Source: Sinonovacula constricta (taxonomy: Eukaryota > Mollusca > Bivalvia > Cardiida > Solecurtidae). Taken from it: 64,000 nt of DNA. The position numbers and the translations under genes are program-made. Each line of letters starts with the position of its first letter. The first letter of the stretch is position 1. The stretch spans positions 7,554,573 through 7,618,572 of the forward strand of contig CM017568.1 of the NCBI GenBank assembly GCA_007844125.1, in the 5' to 3' direction. Shown here piece by piece: positions 60,225 through 64,000 of the stretch. The notes below the pieces were generated by a model. That model had not been told where the DNA came from. It made no database searches and was given only the letters and a program-made list of their open reading frames with translations.

Positions 60225-61690
60225 CTGGAATATTGAACGGTAACGTGATGAAACGGTTAAATTATTAAAGACAATGTAAAACGTTGTATTGCGTCAGAAA
60301 CCCCTATGCGAAACACGTGGCACCCTGACAGCTACTTAATGGAAATAAGTTATTAAACAAATAATGTATTATTTCGAGAAGCACAACTTTTTATATTGTA
60401 AATAGCACATGAGTTAAACTACTTATTAGAATGGAGGAAGTTAACAAGTCAAATGATTTCTTGTGGGTTAAACATGATTTTTATTTATTTAAAATAAGAC
60501 GATTTAATTCCAAGCCTCACATTAACTTCGTAATGTGTTCTTATACCACATTTAATTCGCGGGCAGGACGAAGGAGGCCTTTATGATAAAATATTTTCAT
60601 TTTATGAAAGTGGTATTTAAATAAGAAAAATATGTTCATTATATACAAATGTAAACGGTGAAGTTTATTAGCATACACCGGCCAAAGTGTTAATTTAAAC
60701 TCACTTGTCCAGTTAATATCATGTTATATTTTATTTATTTATGACTAAAGCATGACGGATGCACTAAAGCTGGTTCTTTATTATATTGCAATAATTGGAA
60801 AAAGAATCTGAAATATTTGTTTATAATGGCAAAACACCATTTAGATATTAGAAACTAAAGAATGAAAGTTCTTTTATGTCGACGTCGCTATAAATTCCCG
60901 AATATCGGACGTTTACGCTAATATGATAGCTTGCATGCACTCAAAAATGCAATAAGATTTTAAGTTAATGTATCTGGAATCAAAACATAAATCATATAAT
61001 GCATAAATTTTCTCATATGTCTGCTTCTATGCAGTATAACATACCTCGATTATTGAAAGGATGTGGCGTGGAAAGTTAAAAGAAACACAACCATCCTTCA
61101 GCGCTCGGTGAAAGTAATTATTACGCCATTTATTTCGCTTAGAAATGCAACGTCTGATAAACGAAATGGAGACGTTACTTAAATCACTATAAAAACGTCA
61201 TAGAAGTTTGATTGCATTTTATGTATGAGTAAAGTGTATTATACAGATCTAGAGAACAACTTTCCTGGGTTTTCACCGTCATAATAAACATAAACGTACT
61301 CTATGTTCTCATTACAACGTAGCCATGTAGACATCTTCTGCAAAAACACTTTGAGTTTCTTAATTGGTAAAAATATACGGAGACGACAACAACAACAGCA
61401 GCTACAACAACAACACTATCATTATCCTTGATCTATTGGTATACATTTTTAAAAAGAAAATGAAATAAATGTCGTTTAAAATTATTATTTATACAGACGA
61501 GGAAAGTGTGTATGCGGGACTTTTACATGCGACCATTTTATGCAATAAAATTATACGGGTACTTATAAGCATGTCCGTTAAAGCTGCTTTAGTTTGGTTT
61601 GTTTCTAAAATGTATTGCATAGACACCATTAAGGCAAATTGAACGAATTCCGGCTGTTTTTTTTTTTTGTTTTTTTTTTGTAGGACAACT
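60225..61690 (-). other. probable intron of the RERG-like gene; no exon seen
   Basis: AT-rich sequence upstream of the switch I exon. I searched the minus strand for a GxxGxGKS P-loop exon and saw none. An (ACA)n tract lies near 61386-61415. Confidence 0.4.
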
Positions 61691-61697
61691 CGAGAAT

Positions 61698-62560
61698 ATG
61701 GGTAGGACCACCGGAGCGTCACAGAACCGCGTGGAGAGGCCCTACATGTCCCGGACACCCGGCGCACCACAGAATTGCGTGGAGAGGACCTACATGTCCC
61801 GAATACCCGGCGCACCACAGAACCCCGGGGAAAAGCCCTACATGTCCCGGACACCCGGCGCACCACAGACCGCGGGGAGAGGCCCTACATGTCCCGGACA
61901 CCCGGCGCACCACAGAACCGCGGGGAGAGGCCTACACGTCCCGGATACCCGGCGCACCATAGAACCGCGGGGAGAGGCCCTACATGTCCCGGACACCCGG
62001 CGCACCACAGAACCGCGTGGAGAGGCCTACATGTCCCGGACACCCGGCGCACCACAGAACCCCGGGGAAAAGCCCTACATGTCCCGGACACCCGGCGCAC
62101 CACAGACCGCGGTGAGAGGCCCTACATGTCCCGGACACCCGGCGCACCACAGAACCGCGTAAAGAGGCCTACATGTCCCGGACACCCGGCGCACCACAGA
62201 ACCGCGGGGAGAGGGCCTACATGTCCCGGACACCCGGAGCACCACAGAACCGCGTGGAGATGGCCTACATGTCCCGGACACCCGGCGCACCACAGAACCC
62301 CGGGGAGAGGCCTACATGTCCCGGACACCCGGCGCACCACAGAACCACGGGGAGAGGCCTACATGTCCCGGATACCCGGCGCACCACAGAACAGCGGGGA
62401 GAGGCCTACATGTCCCGGACATCCGGCGCACCACAGAACCGCGGGGAGAGGCCTACATGTCCCGTACACCCGGCGCACCACAGAACCGCGTGGAGAGGCC
62501 TACATGTCCCGGACACCCGGCGCACTACAGAACCACGGGGACGTTCTACATGTCTCAGAC
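61698..62560 (+). repeat. GC-rich 47/48-bp minisatellite, about 18 copies
   Basis: Unit tacatgtcccggacacccgg, then cgcaccacagaaccgcgggg, then agaggcc. Spacings alternate between 47 and 48 bp. It contains no stop in any frame, so long frames appear on both strands (for example 61775-62584 + and 61489-61866 minus). Peptides cycle among YMSRTPGAPQNRGER, PTCPGHPAHHRTAGRG and LHVPDTRRTTEPRGEA because 47 is not a multiple of three. Each unit has several CpGs in an otherwise AT-rich region. A T-rich acceptor-like tract (tttttttttgtag) ends at 61682. I treat it as noncoding unless transcript data say otherwise. Confidence 0.92.
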
Positions 62561-63216
62561 AAGATTCAAGTCGACGAAGCTTAATATTCCAAACTACAGA
62601 CTACAAGGAAAGAATATGAAGACATGAATAATGGATTGTTATTTATAAGCACGTTTTCAGGGCGTACATTGCTGCACACATACAAGGCACCCTTGCCCCA
62701 AACATTTCTATAAATATATCAAGCTTATCTATGACAGATTTATCCAGCCGTATTAAATAGCAATTATTATTCTCTTAAATTTTGACGTTTTGCATACTTA
62801 TCGAAGACCTCTGAGTAGTTTTTGTCAAACAGGTACAATCTGGCAGCAGGAAGAAAGCCGTTAAAACACAGTGGTCAGGTAGAACGAGACAGACGCACTC
62901 TCATTGTTATGGCAGGCATTGAATTCAGGAATTACAATCCGATTAGAGGAAAATATTAAACAATCCAACAAAATAACTGTTTAATTGGTATGCGAAGTAT
63001 GCACAGTTCAAGGCCCCTTGAAGGAAAAGAGGAATTAAAGGCAACTCAGCCAGCAAAATATTGATAGATAAATATGATAAATGAATACGCCGCAAGACTT
63101 ACCTGCCGACCATAAATCCCCACCAGGGAGGATTTGGAAACGTTTTTAATTATTTACGTAAAACTTAAAATCGTTCCATCGACATGGTATTTACGGGATT
63201 AATTGAGAAGTAGTAT
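62561..63216. other. no gene identified
   Basis: AT-rich sequence with no exon or repeat that I recognise. Confidence 0.4.
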
Positions 63217-63525
63217 ACCGGACCTGGTAGCGCGATCGGTAAAGCGTCGGCTCCAGTTACCTAATGCCCAGGGACGCTCCCGAGCCGCGACATACCAAAG
63301 TCGTTAAAATGGTAGTGGTTTGGCTCCCTTGCTAATGCTCAGGCAAATATAAGAGTAATTCCACGACTGGTTGACTAGGTGTTAGGATATTGTGACTTTG
63401 TGTGGTATCATGCAAGGTGTTCACGGCATGCTAGCCACAGTGAAGGCAGCACTATATTTGCTCCAAGTGGACTCAGATAACTGAAATATTGTTGGTGGAA
63501 CGATAAACCCAATAAACAAACAAGA
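63217..63525 (+). mobile_element. tRNA-derived SINE, family B
   Basis: Head CCGGACCTGGTAGCGCGATCGG, then accaaagtcgttaaaatgg, ttgctaatgctcaggcaaat, ttcacggcatgctagccac, agtgaaggcagcac, and tail cgataaacccaataaacaaa. Box B is damaged (GGGACGCTCCCG) compared with the copy at 53846. Confidence 0.8.
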
Positions 63526-64000
63526 CAAGCAGCACACCTAGGTCTTCTCTGTCTCTCAAGTGGGTCAAACATACGTAAGAAGTACTTTTTGAAATCACAA
63601 GATCTTGAACCCGTAAATAAATGGAGTAGTTCGATGTGAAAGCTTTGAACACAGACATACATTATCCGATAAGATTTATGCCCCGGTGTTGTGAAACGCA
63701 AAAACAAATTTTAAACCATATCCGCGATTAGACGGACCTACGTTAAAATGAATTAAAAGGAACGGAGTCTTTATTTTGTAAATTCAATACAGTTTATCAG
63801 ATTAAAAGATTGTTTTGTTTTCTGTCATCAACGTGGCACCTATCTATATTTATACGAATAAGACCCAGGTAACACAATTTGCAAATATGTGTTAAACTAC
63901 AATAAATAATTGAGACAGTGTTGTCGCTAAAAGCATTGCAAAACTATTTTCAGCTCTCTTGACTTCAACAACCCACTACACTTTCGAACTATGCATACCA
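63526..64000. other. no gene identified
   Basis: The minus-strand frames here (63408-63707) overlap the SINE tail and have no domain. No P-loop exon for the RERG-like gene is present. Confidence 0.4.

Noticed and set aside
61489..62627. Frames up to 269 codons on both strands treated as a possible repeat protein
   Set aside because: All six frames are open because the unit lacks stops; frame is not kept between units (47 versus 48 bp). Kept only as a finding.

Overview
This window is nuclear DNA from an animal, most likely a bivalve mollusc. It is AT-rich, gene-poor and full of introns and repeats. Both recognisable protein genes are metazoan, with GT-AG introns (a tetraspanin and a RERG-type Ras-like GTPase). 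The repeats (tRNA-derived SINEs, Tx1/L1-like and CR1/RTE-like LINEs, a Ty3/Gypsy element, several hAT or other TIR elements, minisatellites) have a molluscan look. The bivalve assignment is inference from repeat style; I could not search a database.

Layout. 1-2.5 kb: an interspersed repeat, then the probable last coding exon and poly(A) signal of an unidentified + strand gene. 2.5-15.5 kb: the 5' part of a tetraspanin gene on the minus strand (exon 1 at 15.3-15.4 kb, exon 2 at 6.5-6.7 kb). Its 8.6 kb intron 1 holds a 50-bp tandem array split by a small hAT relic, a 66-bp minisatellite, a long-TIR MITE and SINEs. 17.0-20.2 kb: a solo-LTR-like repeat split by a 2.4 kb hAT with perfect 8-bp target duplications. 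21.3-28.1 kb: a (CT)n tract, a decayed Ty3/Gypsy element (minus), a 207-bp tandem repeat and an RTE-like LINE endonuclease fragment. 31.4-37.2 kb: a LINE graveyard in which a Tx1/L1-like LINE has jumped into an older LINE, leaving a 16-bp duplication. 37-41 kb: SINEs of two families. 41.6-42.7 kb: a 23-bp satellite with 345-bp higher-order structure. 47.9-49.6 kb: a 1.75 kb TIR element with a 6-bp duplication. 52-57.6 kb: SINEs, a second solo-LTR-like copy and a LINE 3' end. 59-60.2 kb: the last two exons of a RERG-like GTPase gene (minus), whose 5' exon lies beyond the window. 61.7-62.6 kb: a GC-rich 48-bp minisatellite open in all six frames. 63.2 kb: a third copy of one SINE.

No operon-like logic applies. 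The two genes are unrelated, probably both signalling/membrane proteins, and most of the sequence is intron, intergenic DNA and nested transposable elements. The best candidates for undescribed material are the TIR element at 47.9-49.6 kb with its relative end at 36.5 kb, the solo-LTR family, and the two higher-order minisatellites.
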